DNA of 60,124 nt from a virus. The first letter of the stretch is position 1, and every line of letters starts with the position of its first letter. The stretch lies in the IMG/VR virus record IMGVR_UViG_3300038552_000146, positions 1-60,124 of that record. The stretch is one strand, 5' to 3'. The notes under the pieces are model-generated. The model ran no database searches. It was not told where the DNA came from and saw nothing but the letters and a program-made list of their open reading frames with translations. Shown in pieces: positions 6,615 through 15,954 of the stretch. Both the position numbers and the translations under genes were made by a program.

Positions 6615-8275
6615 CGACCCGTCCGGAGAGCATCCATGATCTCAGCCCGCTTGTGGGTCCTCGATCCGAGAACGACGCCGCGAGTCTTGGCCAACATGCG
6701 GAGCTGCGCCACGGTCAGCTCTTCGATCGGGGTCCCCTCTGCGACACCCCTCAGCTCTTCCCCAGCCACCACGTTCCGATTGAACTCGTGCAGCTCAGCG
6801 GCCGATCGTTCGAGCGCGGCCACGCCCTCAGGATCAACCTCGCGCCACTCGGCGCGGTCCGGTTCCGGGGAGGGGTGAACTCCCTCGCTGGTCACAGCGG
6901 TAGTCGGGCCAGGAACGACGCCGCGCGTCTCGGTCAGCCGGGTAACGGCGAGGTGATCGTGGAAGACCTCCACCGGCACCAACACGCCCATGGCCACCAG
7001 ATCGTCCAGCGCCTCCTTGACGCCGGGCCAGTCCGGGTGTTCGTAGTCGTCCACGGCGATCCGCGCGCCCTCGGCCAGGCGCGGAGCCCAGTTCATGACG
7101 TCGCACATGGCCCCATCTTTGGAGTGATCTCCATCGATGAATAGCAGGCCCACCGGCGGACCGTTGTACTGAGCCGCCGCGTCGTGCGAGAACGCGTGGA
7201 TCAAGGTGATATCCCTGGTGAATCCGAGACTCTGGACGTGGTGGTATGCCCAACGTCGCGAACCGGGGTCAGTGAACGGCGGCCCGTATGTGTTGCCCGG
7301 AAGGTCCCAGGGGTCCACAGCGGTCACATGCGCGCCGTGGCCCTGGCGCGCTCCCCACGCAAGCTGAAGGGCGGTCCGACCGTGGAACACGCCGATTTCC
7401 ACGATCTCTTGATCCGCCGGAACCTGGGTGGCGAAGTCCGCGAGAGCCATCATCACTGGCTCCGGCGTAGCGGCGCGCACCTGCTTGAAGAACCTCGGAG
7501 GTTTCATCGTCGCCCTTCCCTGTTGTCTGGCGGTACGAGGCGGCCGGGCGGGTTTGACCGGCTGCATGTGACGTCGGAGCGCCTGGATCTTCGCCGCCTG
7601 CCCCGGCAACGTCATAGCCTGCCACTTGCGGAACGTACGTTGGTCCCGACCCATCTGGTCCCGGCTGTTCACGCGTTCATACTGGCTGTCACTGACAGCT
7701 TTCCCGGCGTACGGGTGCCGATGCTCGATCCGGATCTCTGGAAGATGCCGGATGGCTCCGACCATCGTGAACAACTCCATGATCGCGTTATCACAGAACA
7801 TATGTTCTACCGGGGCCGGGACCATCCGGCCAAGCGCGCGCACCGCATCCGAGGTCACGGCCCACTCGGTGGACAACTTGACCCCCTGGTACCCATCGTC
7901 CCCGTAGACCATCCCGGTCCCCAGTTCACGAAGGACGGTCAGGTACCGAGCCGCCCAACCGATGGTCTGGGGGAGGTGATCATCACCGGCGAACCCTACG
8001 GCCCAGTACGTCTCCGCCGCTGTTCGGGCCGCTAGGTCCAGCTTATGGACCATCGGAATCCATCGCTCTATGTGAACGATCTGGAGCCCCCGGCAGCCCG
8101 CCTCTACGAACTCCCGGAGGATCTGGTGGTACCCGTCCACCTCGGGATCGTCCGCATCCACGACCAAGATCAAGTCCGCGCTGTCCCAGGCGTTGGTGAA
8201 GTCCCACGCGCCGATCAGGCGCCGGATGTTCTCCGGGCGGCCCCGGGTCGGGACAATGACGGCCAGATCAGGCAT
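6611..8275 (-). CDS. Fusion: family 2 glycosyltransferase + SAM methyltransferase + SAP/Rho-N-like tail
   Basis: 554 aa. Residues 1-230 are a GT-A domain: LAVIVPTRGRPENIRR, then LVVDADDPE and FAGDDHLP acidic motifs. Residues 270-430 form a class I methyltransferase of the Methyltransf_24 type: IVEIGVFHGRTALQLA for SAM and LLFIDGDHSKDGA. Residues 515-554 (ELTVAQLRMLAKTRGV ... HKRAEIMDAL) resemble a Rho-N/HeH helical tail. A basic linker joins the first two domains. The start ATG 8275 overlaps the upstream glycosyltransferase by 8 bp. It probably builds and caps a methylated sugar. Confidence 0.8.
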   Translation of the reverse strand: MPDLAVIVPTRGRPENIRRLIGAWDFTNAWDSADLILVVDADDPEVDGYHQILREFVEAGCRGLQIVHIERWIPMVHKLDLAARTAAETYWAVGFAGDDHLPQTIGWAARYLTVLRELGTGMVYGDDGYQGVKLSTEWAVTSDAVRALGRMVPAPVEHMFCDNAIMELFTMVGAIRHLPEIRIEHRHPYAGKAVSDSQYERVNSRDQMGRDQRTFRKWQAMTLPGQAAKIQALRRHMQPVKPARPPRTARQQGRATMKPPRFFKQVRAATPEPVMMALADFATQVPADQEIVEIGVFHGRTALQLAWGARQGHGAHVTAVDPWDLPGNTYGPPFTDPGSRRWAYHHVQSLGFTRDITLIHAFSHDAAAQYNGPPVGLLFIDGDHSKDGAMCDVMNWAPRLAEGARIAVDDYEHPDWPGVKEALDDLVAMGVLVPVEVFHDHLAVTRLTETRGVVPGPTTAVTSEGVHPSPEPDRAEWREVDPEGVAALERSAAELHEFNRNVVAGEELRGVAEGTPIEELTVAQLRMLAKTRGVVLGSRTHKRAEIMDALRTGR

Positions 8276-8942
8276 AGGGGCTCCAAGAGAAGTACGGGCT
8301 GGTGACGGCGGGCCGCTCGCCCTGAGCGACGATCCGGCTCGGTAGCTCCCAACGCGAGCCCAGGCCGACATCACGGCTGGTGGAGTACAGGTAGTGGTAC
8401 AGGATCCGAGGGACCACGGCCTGCTTGCGCAGCACGCGCATACGGCGCAGTTGGTCCGCCCAAACCCGGTCCTCCGCACGACCAGTGCGCGCTGCAGCAA
8501 AGCTGGCCTTCAGTGCTAGCTCGCGCCTGATCGGGTTCAGGTGGGAGATGTCGCGCTCGAACCGGCCAGAGAAGTTGCGCCATCGGCGGAACTCCAGCGA
8601 GTGGTACGCCACGCCGATCGGGGCCCCGTCTGAGTAGCACTGGACCTGAAAGCCCACGTAGTCCGGCCGCTGGTCCAACGCGGCCATGATCTCGGCTACG
8701 TAGTCCGGGGTCACCAGATCGTCATCGTCCACGAACGAGATGTACTCGCTTCCGGCGGTCTCCACCATGCGTTGGCGGATCTTGGGTAGCGGCGGGCTTC
8801 CGTTGTTGAACCAGCCGATCACCCGGACCTGCCCAGCGTACGGATCAAGCTGGGGGAGAAGCCCTGTCATCAGCCGCTCGAACAGCACGCGTCGCTCCCC
8901 CAGGGTCGGGACGAGGATCGACCACAACGGCACGGCTGTCAT
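8268..8942 (-). CDS. Family 2 glycosyltransferase
   Basis: 224 aa. ILVPTLGERR starts the GT-A fold and YISFVDDDDLVTPDYV carries the DxD nucleotide-sugar motif; AARTGRAEDRVWADQL fits the catalytic-base region (ED). First gene of the cassette. ATG 8942 lies 7 nt after TAAGGT, so the message may be leaderless, though the -35 is poor. Cassette genes overlap tightly, so one modification pathway is likely. Confidence 0.8.
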   Translation of the reverse strand: MTAVPLWSILVPTLGERRVLFERLMTGLLPQLDPYAGQVRVIGWFNNGSPPLPKIRQRMVETAGSEYISFVDDDDLVTPDYVAEIMAALDQRPDYVGFQVQCYSDGAPIGVAYHSLEFRRWRNFSGRFERDISHLNPIRRELALKASFAAARTGRAEDRVWADQLRRMRVLRKQAVVPRILYHYLYSTSRDVGLGSRWELPSRIVAQGERPAVTSPYFSWSPYA

Positions 8943-9162
8943 GTACCCCACCTTACAGCAGTCCGGAAGCTACCGGGATGGACCTGGTCAACGGGGGAAC
9001 GAGGGGACCGGGGGGACACCCTCCAGACCCCCGCCACCTTTACATACGTGCCCCTCGCGCACGCGTGCACGCGCATGCGCGCATCACGCGTGGAACACAG
9101 AGGGGACTTTTCAACACGCGTAGGGGGTGAGGGTCTCCCCGGTCCCCCCGTCCCCCCAACGA
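8943..9162. other. Noncoding interval with giant imperfect stem-loop (element B)
   Basis: No gene seen. G-rich arm 8992-9032 and C-rich arm 9122-9157 are near-complementary; between them is an alternating purine-pyrimidine tract (acgcgtgcacgcgcatgcgc at 9061-9080) and then aggggacttttc. The arrangement matches element A at 37144-37280. Candidate replication, packaging or termination site. Confidence 0.7.
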
Positions 9163-9858
9163 TCACGAGACCTCGACCCCTGCCCCGGCGTACTGACTGG
9201 CCGGCCCGAGTGGTGTCAGCATCAAGTATCGCGGCGAATTGGTCCCGGCCCACAGGTTCACCGTGCCGGCAGAAGCGGAAGCGGTGAGCACCACCGTGGC
9301 GGTTAAGTCAGTGGTGGCGGACCTTATGAGGGGGATCATCGCGTTCACTTGTATTCCCTGTCCGGCCCCTGTCCCGACCACTTCCATCCGGCCAAACTCT
9401 CCCCAGTCAGTACCAGCCACATTCGTCTTTCTCAATCTGAAATGTGCCAGCCTCCCGGCAGCATCCCCATACACAGCGCACCTGCACCATGCCGCGTATG
9501 CCCACCCAGAACGGAATACGAAATCAGATATCGTGGCTACCGTCTCTTCTGAAGTAACAGCCTCAGTGGAGGTGGAGGTGGCGACATCTCCGACCGGATA
9601 AGACGGCGCTGGACTGGACGACACACCGCCAATAACGAGAAGAGATCCCCGTAAAGAGATCACCTGAACATTCATTCCTGAGAATACGTTAGCTGATTCC
9701 AGCTTGGGTATGTCGGGTACAACCACGCCACTGTTCATCAGAAGATCAACAGTGCCGTCCGAGTTCACGGCGTCCACGGTGGCAGTCCGGAGATGGGTGG
9801 CCGGCTCCCCATCTGGCTCCGGAACCAGTTTCTTCCGCAACCTGGTGTAGTCGATCAT
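9163..9858 (-). CDS. Minor tail protein, 231 aa
   Basis: Last gene of the tail operon. The N-terminus (residues 1-70) has a small beta fold with RTATVDAVNSDGTVDLLM, like phage baseplate OB-type domains; the rest is a beta-rich, Ser/Thr/Gly-rich region (about 80-231) resembling tail-tip adhesion domains. ATG 9858 is 2 nt from the upstream stop. A peripheral tip or fibre role is inferred from position. Confidence 0.65.
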   Translation of the reverse strand: MIDYTRLRKKLVPEPDGEPATHLRTATVDAVNSDGTVDLLMNSGVVVPDIPKLESANVFSGMNVQVISLRGSLLVIGGVSSSPAPSYPVGDVATSTSTEAVTSEETVATISDFVFRSGWAYAAWCRCAVYGDAAGRLAHFRLRKTNVAGTDWGEFGRMEVVGTGAGQGIQVNAMIPLIRSATTDLTATVVLTASASAGTVNLWAGTNSPRYLMLTPLGPASQYAGAGVEVS

Positions 9859-9860
9859 GG

Positions 9861-10934
9861 CTATAGCTCCCGAACCTGAAGGCTGGTATCGCCGGTGAGA
9901 TTCAAGGTCACGGCATCTACGGCCAACGCCGAACCGTCCAAGCTCACCACGTCACCGGAGCTGATCGTCGGATCGTACGGCCGGACAAGGGTGTACGTGG
10001 CGCCAGCTCCTACCCTGCCTGCCAGGATCGTGTTAGCGGCAGCCTGAGCTTGGCCCACGGTTTCCAGGAGGGGGGAGGCGAAGAACTCGGTCACGCGCCC
10101 GTACGGGCTGGTTCCTGGCCCGGTCCCGGCGTACGTCGGGCTTGACGGGTCATCGTCAATCGCCGTGGCTTGAACCGGCGCGTTTCCGTCCTGAGGCTCA
10201 CCACGTGCCACGATCACGTTCGGTGGCCGAGTGTCATAATCCGCCGACAATGACGTCAACGCGTCCAGTGGGTACGCCGTGGCTTGATCCGGTATGGCCG
10301 TGCCCACCTGGATCTGACCGACTCGGTCGTACCATGCGGTCCGGCTGAAACCTGCCAGCACATCCAGAATTTCGGCCCATGGAGCCGTGGCAGTCTCCAG
10401 CCCGAAGATCCTGGCCACACCGAGCGTCGCTCCCACTGCACTGACTCCGGGATTCACGCCGGTCCGGTTGGTCACCACAGTGTTGATCATGTCACCGAGG
10501 TCCGTACCGGACGGTACGGTCAGCGCGTTCTCGAACCGATAGCGCTGCACACGATCCGACACATCCATCAGACCTACGTCCACCACACGCTCACCCGCGT
10601 CAACCCGGGTCCGCGCGGACGCGATCTCGTACGTGCCATAGGGAACCGTTGACACTGAACCGTCAAGAAGCTCGATGCCTAGTTCCACCTCCAGCCGTGT
10701 CCCGAACGGCGTGAGAAGATCACCCGGCCGCCGGGGGAGAAGCGCGTCACCGGTGAACGTAAGCCGTCCGTCCCAGCGTGCGTTCCGCCGGGCGTCTTGG
10801 GTCAGCGAACCGCTGGTAGGTTCCAGCTCACGCGTGAGACCTCCGCGCGAGAACGTGAAGCGGGACCATCGCCGGTACCCGGTCGGCGTGCTGAGCGCGG
10901 CCTGATGGCGCGCGGAGCTGAATCTCGTGGCCAT
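9861..10934 (-). CDS. Minor tail protein (DUF5047-like)
   Basis: 357 aa. Sequence character (RFTFSRGGLTRELEPTSGSLTQDARRNARWDGRLTFTG at the start as a beta repeat; FSRTAWYDRVGQIQVG; a C-terminal SSGDVVSLDG segment) matches the DUF5047-like tail proteins of actinophages, thought to sit in the baseplate hub. It directly follows the collar-domain protein gene and precedes the 231-aa protein. Confidence 0.65.
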   Translation of the reverse strand: MATRFSSARHQAALSTPTGYRRWSRFTFSRGGLTRELEPTSGSLTQDARRNARWDGRLTFTGDALLPRRPGDLLTPFGTRLEVELGIELLDGSVSTVPYGTYEIASARTRVDAGERVVDVGLMDVSDRVQRYRFENALTVPSGTDLGDMINTVVTNRTGVNPGVSAVGATLGVARIFGLETATAPWAEILDVLAGFSRTAWYDRVGQIQVGTAIPDQATAYPLDALTSLSADYDTRPPNVIVARGEPQDGNAPVQATAIDDDPSSPTYAGTGPGTSPYGRVTEFFASPLLETVGQAQAAANTILAGRVGAGATYTLVRPYDPTISSGDVVSLDGSALAVDAVTLNLTGDTSLQVREL

Positions 10935-13745
10935 CTACAAGAACTCCCCCGGCTCGGGTGTCTCCGGCCAGTCCTGCCGGACCATCGTCACACTGACTAC
11001 TTTCACGTTCGGAGCTGGAGCGCGCACGCTCCATCCGGCCGGAGCGACCCAGCCGGGAGTCCCGCCCACCGGGCTCCAATACACACGGTCATTGGTCAGC
11101 ATCTCCTCCAGCCGGTTGATCGCGGGCAAGCCCTCAGCCGCGATGACCAGGCTCAAATCCTCTCCGGCCAGCGTGGTAGACACCGACTGGAGCCCCCCAC
11201 CCAGTTGCACCGTCTCCACCACCAGCCGAGGGAAAGCATGGGACCGATCAGTAACAACCGCCATCCGGTCCGTGAACGAAGAAAGCCGGTCCAAGTCATC
11301 CTCGTGCGTGAAGCTGGGCACGGTAACCGAAGCGAAGTCTGAGACCTTCAGCTCAGGCACGGGGAGCGGGCCGCCGGATACCGTCCCGTCCAGTCGGACA
11401 AAATGAGCCTCCCGATATGGCGGGATGTGGTTGCCGCTCCCCGAGGTCCCGGATCCGGTGCTGGATATCGAGGGAGTGGTCAGGGCTGTGTTCCCCGATG
11501 AATGCGTGTGGCCGGTGGTAGGGGAGTCCCCGAGGTCACCGAATGACGGGGCTTCGTACGATCCTGTTCCACTCACACCCACGTTCGTATCGTGCTGGTG
11601 CGCGCCGATGCTATGGGCGTGAGTAGGAACTGAGTGAGTGTGCGTGCTTGACCCACCAATGGAGTTGACCGAGTCAGATCCATCGTCCCGAGCGAAGTAT
11701 GTCCGCATGTCCGGCGTGCCGTTGTTCCCGTCGCACAGCGTCAAGAGCGGGTCTAGATCACCAGCCGCACCCAGGTACAGTCCGATAATCCGGGTCTGGG
11801 TCCCCCCACCAGTGTTGCGCAAAACGCGTAGACGCCGGTTCGGTGGCTCCAATGTCCCGGATCCGGTTGTACCGCCACCAGCCGATACAAGGTTGCCGAT
11901 GCCTACAGAAGTTGATGTCATCGGGTGGGTGTGTCGTGGCAACCATCTGGGAGTACTGACACCGGACCCGGCATCTACGCCGAGAGGAACACTGGTTGAC
12001 GTGTTGTTCAGCGTATGGCTATGACTGAACCCAGTGTGAGAGTGGCTGCTGACCGCATGAGTGTGCGTGCTGGCCCCAGAGCTTGAACCACCGTTCCCGG
12101 CCGCCGGAGCACCCCTCAGGAATCGACCGGCACTGTCTCCGTCGTCCGTCCATCCGGATACGCTCTCGGTCGCCCATCCCAGGACTCCGGCCGGATACGC
12201 GGCCTGGGCCCCGTCCGATTCGATCCATATCACGGTCCACGTCGGCGGGATGTTGTCTTCCGCGTCAGTTCCGGGTGCGGATGAACCGGAGTTTCCCGCC
12301 GGGTACGAGTGGGTGGCACTGGGTCGTACGTGGTAATGAGGCTGATTCGCCTGGGTGATACCGGCGTTGTTGTACCTGGCCGATGTGGTGGAACTATTGC
12401 TGGTCCCCGTATTACCGCCTAACGAGTGACTGTGCGCACCGATGACGTGGGCATGGTTGGGAGTCGTGTGGGTGTGGCTGGACGTTCCACCGGTAGCGGT
12501 TGGCGCGGCCGTGGTACTCGCTCCCATGGGGTACCGGTCGTCCAGTGCCGTGACGCGGGTCCAACCGCTTGGGATACTCGCGGCCGTGCCAGGCCAACCC
12601 AGAATGAGATCCGCCGGGATGGTGGAGGGGAGTTCCACGAACGTCGACACATACCCGTGATAGCGGACCCGGTACGTGATGTCGCATGGCTCGCTTGACA
12701 CTTCACAGTCAGGGCCGGCTACTGGCTGGGGATCGAGCTGGGGAATCGCCAGATCCAGGTACGTTCCGTTCAGCCCGTCCGGTACGGTGGCGATGCGCTG
12801 ACTTCCGGTGCAATCATCGCGCCAGACTTCGGCTACTACATAATCGTCGTCCCAGGTCTGACCACCGGGACTGCTCCAATTAACCCGGTAGCCACCAAAC
12901 TCAGGCTCTACGGTGACCAGGGGAGGCGAGGGCGGCGGGACGGTATTCTCAATACCGAACGCGAGTGTCTGGGTGTGCTCGAATGGGTCCGCTCCCCGGA
13001 TGGTGGAGCGAACCGTAAACTCCGCTGTGTACGAGTCATCCGGTAGCCCCGTGGTGGTCACATCAGTGGGCGGAGTGCCTGACCCTGAAGTAGAGAACAC
13101 GACGACCAAGGCCGCGTTTCTCACAGTCACGGACCAGTTGAGCGCTGGAAGACCGTCATACCCGACAGTGCCAAAGTAAAGATCTGGCTGGTTGGTGTCG
13201 GTAACCGTCCCGCCAGTCTGATCCACCCCGGCGTTGTCGCGGATCTCCGGTGAGTAATCAGGTCGGGCCCGACAGTCGATATCCACGTAGCACTCAGATG
13301 TACGAAGCTCGGTCAGTCCACCGGCCTCGTTGTTCGGCCAGCCCCCGCCGATGTTCAGGTCCGCCAACGCTCCGGCCGTGTCCAGACCGTATTCAGCAGT
13401 TTGGTACCAGTTTCCCGCGCGTTCCGTGAACGCGGTGTCTACGGCGACCGAGTCATATTCAATATAGTCCTCAGTCCCTCGGCCAAGATCGATATCGTCG
13501 GTTGCCGTGCCGACATCACCTCGGATACGGATACGACCCCTGATCCGGTGACGCTGGTGGTCGGCTGGAGGAGTGTGAGAGGCGACCCTGAGGTTCCAGT
13601 TATCCCCGTAATCCGAAAAATTGAAGTCAATGTATGTCGCATCGGAATCATCGTCAGTGACAGAATCCAGCGTCCCGGAAGGCACGGCTGTCCCGGCTCC
13701 GGACTTGCGCACGGAGATCGGTCGGAGAACGTCAACGACAGCCAT
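10935..13745 (-). CDS. Tail fibre / receptor-binding protein with three tail-collar modules
   Basis: 936 aa. Residues 1-300 are homologous to the N-terminal half of the next tail protein. Residues 385-850 hold three diverged collar modules, each with a W/L-G-W or CDG start, a His-rich loop (SSHTHTTPNHAHVIGAHSH; STHTHAVSSHSHTGFSHSH; STHTHSVPTHAHSIGAHQH) and an IPP/EPP strand before the end. HxH loops of this kind bind metal in T4 gp12-like fibres. The C-terminal 85 residues are separate. Likely the host-binding tip. Confidence 0.75.
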   Translation of the reverse strand: MAVVDVLRPISVRKSGAGTAVPSGTLDSVTDDDSDATYIDFNFSDYGDNWNLRVASHTPPADHQRHRIRGRIRIRGDVGTATDDIDLGRGTEDYIEYDSVAVDTAFTERAGNWYQTAEYGLDTAGALADLNIGGGWPNNEAGGLTELRTSECYVDIDCRARPDYSPEIRDNAGVDQTGGTVTDTNQPDLYFGTVGYDGLPALNWSVTVRNAALVVVFSTSGSGTPPTDVTTTGLPDDSYTAEFTVRSTIRGADPFEHTQTLAFGIENTVPPPSPPLVTVEPEFGGYRVNWSSPGGQTWDDDYVVAEVWRDDCTGSQRIATVPDGLNGTYLDLAIPQLDPQPVAGPDCEVSSEPCDITYRVRYHGYVSTFVELPSTIPADLILGWPGTAASIPSGWTRVTALDDRYPMGASTTAAPTATGGTSSHTHTTPNHAHVIGAHSHSLGGNTGTSNSSTTSARYNNAGITQANQPHYHVRPSATHSYPAGNSGSSAPGTDAEDNIPPTWTVIWIESDGAQAAYPAGVLGWATESVSGWTDDGDSAGRFLRGAPAAGNGGSSSGASTHTHAVSSHSHTGFSHSHTLNNTSTSVPLGVDAGSGVSTPRWLPRHTHPMTSTSVGIGNLVSAGGGTTGSGTLEPPNRRLRVLRNTGGGTQTRIIGLYLGAAGDLDPLLTLCDGNNGTPDMRTYFARDDGSDSVNSIGGSSTHTHSVPTHAHSIGAHQHDTNVGVSGTGSYEAPSFGDLGDSPTTGHTHSSGNTALTTPSISSTGSGTSGSGNHIPPYREAHFVRLDGTVSGGPLPVPELKVSDFASVTVPSFTHEDDLDRLSSFTDRMAVVTDRSHAFPRLVVETVQLGGGLQSVSTTLAGEDLSLVIAAEGLPAINRLEEMLTNDRVYWSPVGGTPGWVAPAGWSVRAPAPNVKVVSVTMVRQDWPETPEPGEFL

Positions 13746-13777
13746 GATGCCCTCTCAGTCCAGCTCACAGTGACACC

Positions 13778-15940
13778 CTATGTTCCCACGTCCGCGACTT
13801 GAGGAGGCGGCTCCGGGCCGGTACCGGTGAACGCGGCGGTGACCTGGCGGATACGACCCGCCCTAACGATCTTGACAGACTCCTGAACCGGCGCTCCCCA
13901 GACCTCGCTGGCGTCGCTCGGGCTGATCAGGACCAGTGGCCGGGCCAGAACCGCACGAAGACTTGCCAACTCCGCCTCGCTCTGCACGGCGGCCGTCATG
14001 CTCAGGTTCCGGCCACCGGGCGGAGCCGAGGTCACGAACCGCGCCCCGTTGACCCCGGTGGCGGCCGTGAACGGCCGATCCACGGTCCAGTCGAGCTTGC
14101 CCAGGGCCACGGCGTACATCGGCCCGTCCAACCCCGTGGTGCGGATCAGATGCTCGTCCTCGCTCCACGTCAGGCAGAACAGATCCGGACCGGAGTCAGC
14201 GGACCAGTCCGAAACCAGAAGCGAGCCGTCTGACTGAACGATGGTGCGCGCCCGGTAGTACGAGCAGCACTCATCCGGTTCATGATCACATGTACGGCCA
14301 ACCCCGGACCGGGGGATCGTGAAGTCCACCCAGGTGGCGCACTCATCGGTTGTCAGCGGCCCGAGGATAGCCAGGCTGGTCAGAGTCTGGGAGCTAGTAA
14401 GCGACGCCGGAGCGTGGATGTCCCAGACGTTGCCCTGATCATCAGTAAATGTCTGAGTTCCGACCATGTGATCGGTGAAGTCCGGTGAAGCCAGGATCTC
14501 CCCTGCATGACCTACGCGGACCTGGAGTGAATAGATTCGTCCGGTCCAGCGACTTAGCGCGCCGGAGTCCCCGATATACGCGCCCACTGTGAGGTCCGCT
14601 GTACTGGATGGATTCAGTGACGTAGGGGGGTCACCGGTCACCGGCTCACCTACTGACTGCCACACTCCATCCCCATCCAGGTATTCAAATGTGACGGTCC
14701 ATCCACCCACCCCATTGTCCACGTCCAAGTGGACACGGAGATGAACCCGGCCGTACGGGTCGATCGGTGCCCGGTCGGTGGCGTATGCCGTGACGTTACC
14801 CGCCACCGTGCCGTCCGTGCTCCAGACCAGTACAGGACGACCGGCCAGTGCTGGATCTCCTTCCCCATCCGCGTCCAAGCTCAGCCGCCATGCCCGCTGA
14901 TCCCCGGTGGTCAGGTAATTCGCGACCAGAGTCTCATCTTCGGCCGGATGCCAACCATCATCCCGAGCCGCCAGGACAGTAATCTCCAGGTCCTCTACCT
15001 GAACCGGGCCAACCGTAGACGCGTACGATCCAGTCGTTCCCGGTAAGAGCAGATACCCGCCCTCGGGACAATCCACCCGCTGGATCTCTACCCAGCCCAC
15101 CGAACCATCGAACTCCGTCACGTCCGGGGCACAGACCTCGATCGAGTAGAACGGGACCTGAGGTGTAACAGTTGGCATGTCCGGGGCCGGGATCGCTCCA
15201 ACCGAGACCGTGAACTCCAGAACCCCCTCATCACTGGCGTATGCCGTGTTCGCGCCTAATGTAGACCAGACCATCAGGTGTGCTACATAATCGCCATTGT
15301 CTAGCGGAACGGTCTGCCGGTTGATCGGAGAACCGGAAACTGTGCCGGTGTCCCAGACGATCGCACCGTTCAGGGTGACCCAATACCGATACTGGCGCGC
15401 GGCCAGATCGTCCAAATCCAGAGCGTCCGCCCGGATGGTCGGCTGAGCCGTGTCGCTCACCATGGTTGTACTCGACCCAGATCCATCCAGAATCTGAGGC
15501 GTGAACGTCGGGGCCAGTCGCGAGTCCATGTCCAGATACAGCTCTGTAATCCGAACACCAGAGGTCTGACCGGTCACATAGCAACTGAGCACGGTGGAGC
15601 CATCCGCCGGTGCGCCGGTGCCCCATGAGCCCGTGACAGTCTCCGGGGAGGCACCGAACAATGCGGCGGCTCCGGCCACAAGGTTCCCGGCGGAGAGCCG
15701 AACCGCCCACCATGCGTTTCCGTCTTCACCGCGCGCTCTGAGCCGGACCTGGTGGCGTCGCTCTCCAGCCGGTGGTGAATCGACGGGGGTAGCCAGGATC
15801 AGCGCCGATCCATCGCCGGACCACGTGGCATACGTCGTGTCGTTGTCGTCCGACGTGACCCCGTGCAACGTGCCAGCACTGGGCGTCCATCCGACTCCGG
15901 AAGAGGTGGCGGACGGGCGAAGTGTCGTTATCGTGCCCAT
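13778..15940 (-). CDS. Large minor tail protein with LamG-like region
   Basis: 720 aa. The first 300 residues parallel those of the collar protein (LRP start, DDNDTTY, PPAGERRHQVRLRARG, RITELYLDMDSR). Residues 350-500 look like a concanavalin/LamG sandwich (WRLSLDADGEGDP, VHLRVHLDVDNGVGGWTVTFEYLDGDG as separate strands). A cysteine cluster (CDHEPDECC) lies near 555. Comes right after the tape measure in transcription order, as distal tail proteins do. Confidence 0.7.
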   Translation of the reverse strand: MGTITTLRPSATSSGVGWTPSAGTLHGVTSDDNDTTYATWSGDGSALILATPVDSPPAGERRHQVRLRARGEDGNAWWAVRLSAGNLVAGAAALFGASPETVTGSWGTGAPADGSTVLSCYVTGQTSGVRITELYLDMDSRLAPTFTPQILDGSGSSTTMVSDTAQPTIRADALDLDDLAARQYRYWVTLNGAIVWDTGTVSGSPINRQTVPLDNGDYVAHLMVWSTLGANTAYASDEGVLEFTVSVGAIPAPDMPTVTPQVPFYSIEVCAPDVTEFDGSVGWVEIQRVDCPEGGYLLLPGTTGSYASTVGPVQVEDLEITVLAARDDGWHPAEDETLVANYLTTGDQRAWRLSLDADGEGDPALAGRPVLVWSTDGTVAGNVTAYATDRAPIDPYGRVHLRVHLDVDNGVGGWTVTFEYLDGDGVWQSVGEPVTGDPPTSLNPSSTADLTVGAYIGDSGALSRWTGRIYSLQVRVGHAGEILASPDFTDHMVGTQTFTDDQGNVWDIHAPASLTSSQTLTSLAILGPLTTDECATWVDFTIPRSGVGRTCDHEPDECCSYYRARTIVQSDGSLLVSDWSADSGPDLFCLTWSEDEHLIRTTGLDGPMYAVALGKLDWTVDRPFTAATGVNGARFVTSAPPGGRNLSMTAAVQSEAELASLRAVLARPLVLISPSDASEVWGAPVQESVKIVRAGRIRQVTAAFTGTGPEPPPQVADVGT

Positions 15941-15954
15941 GTCTCACCTCCCCG

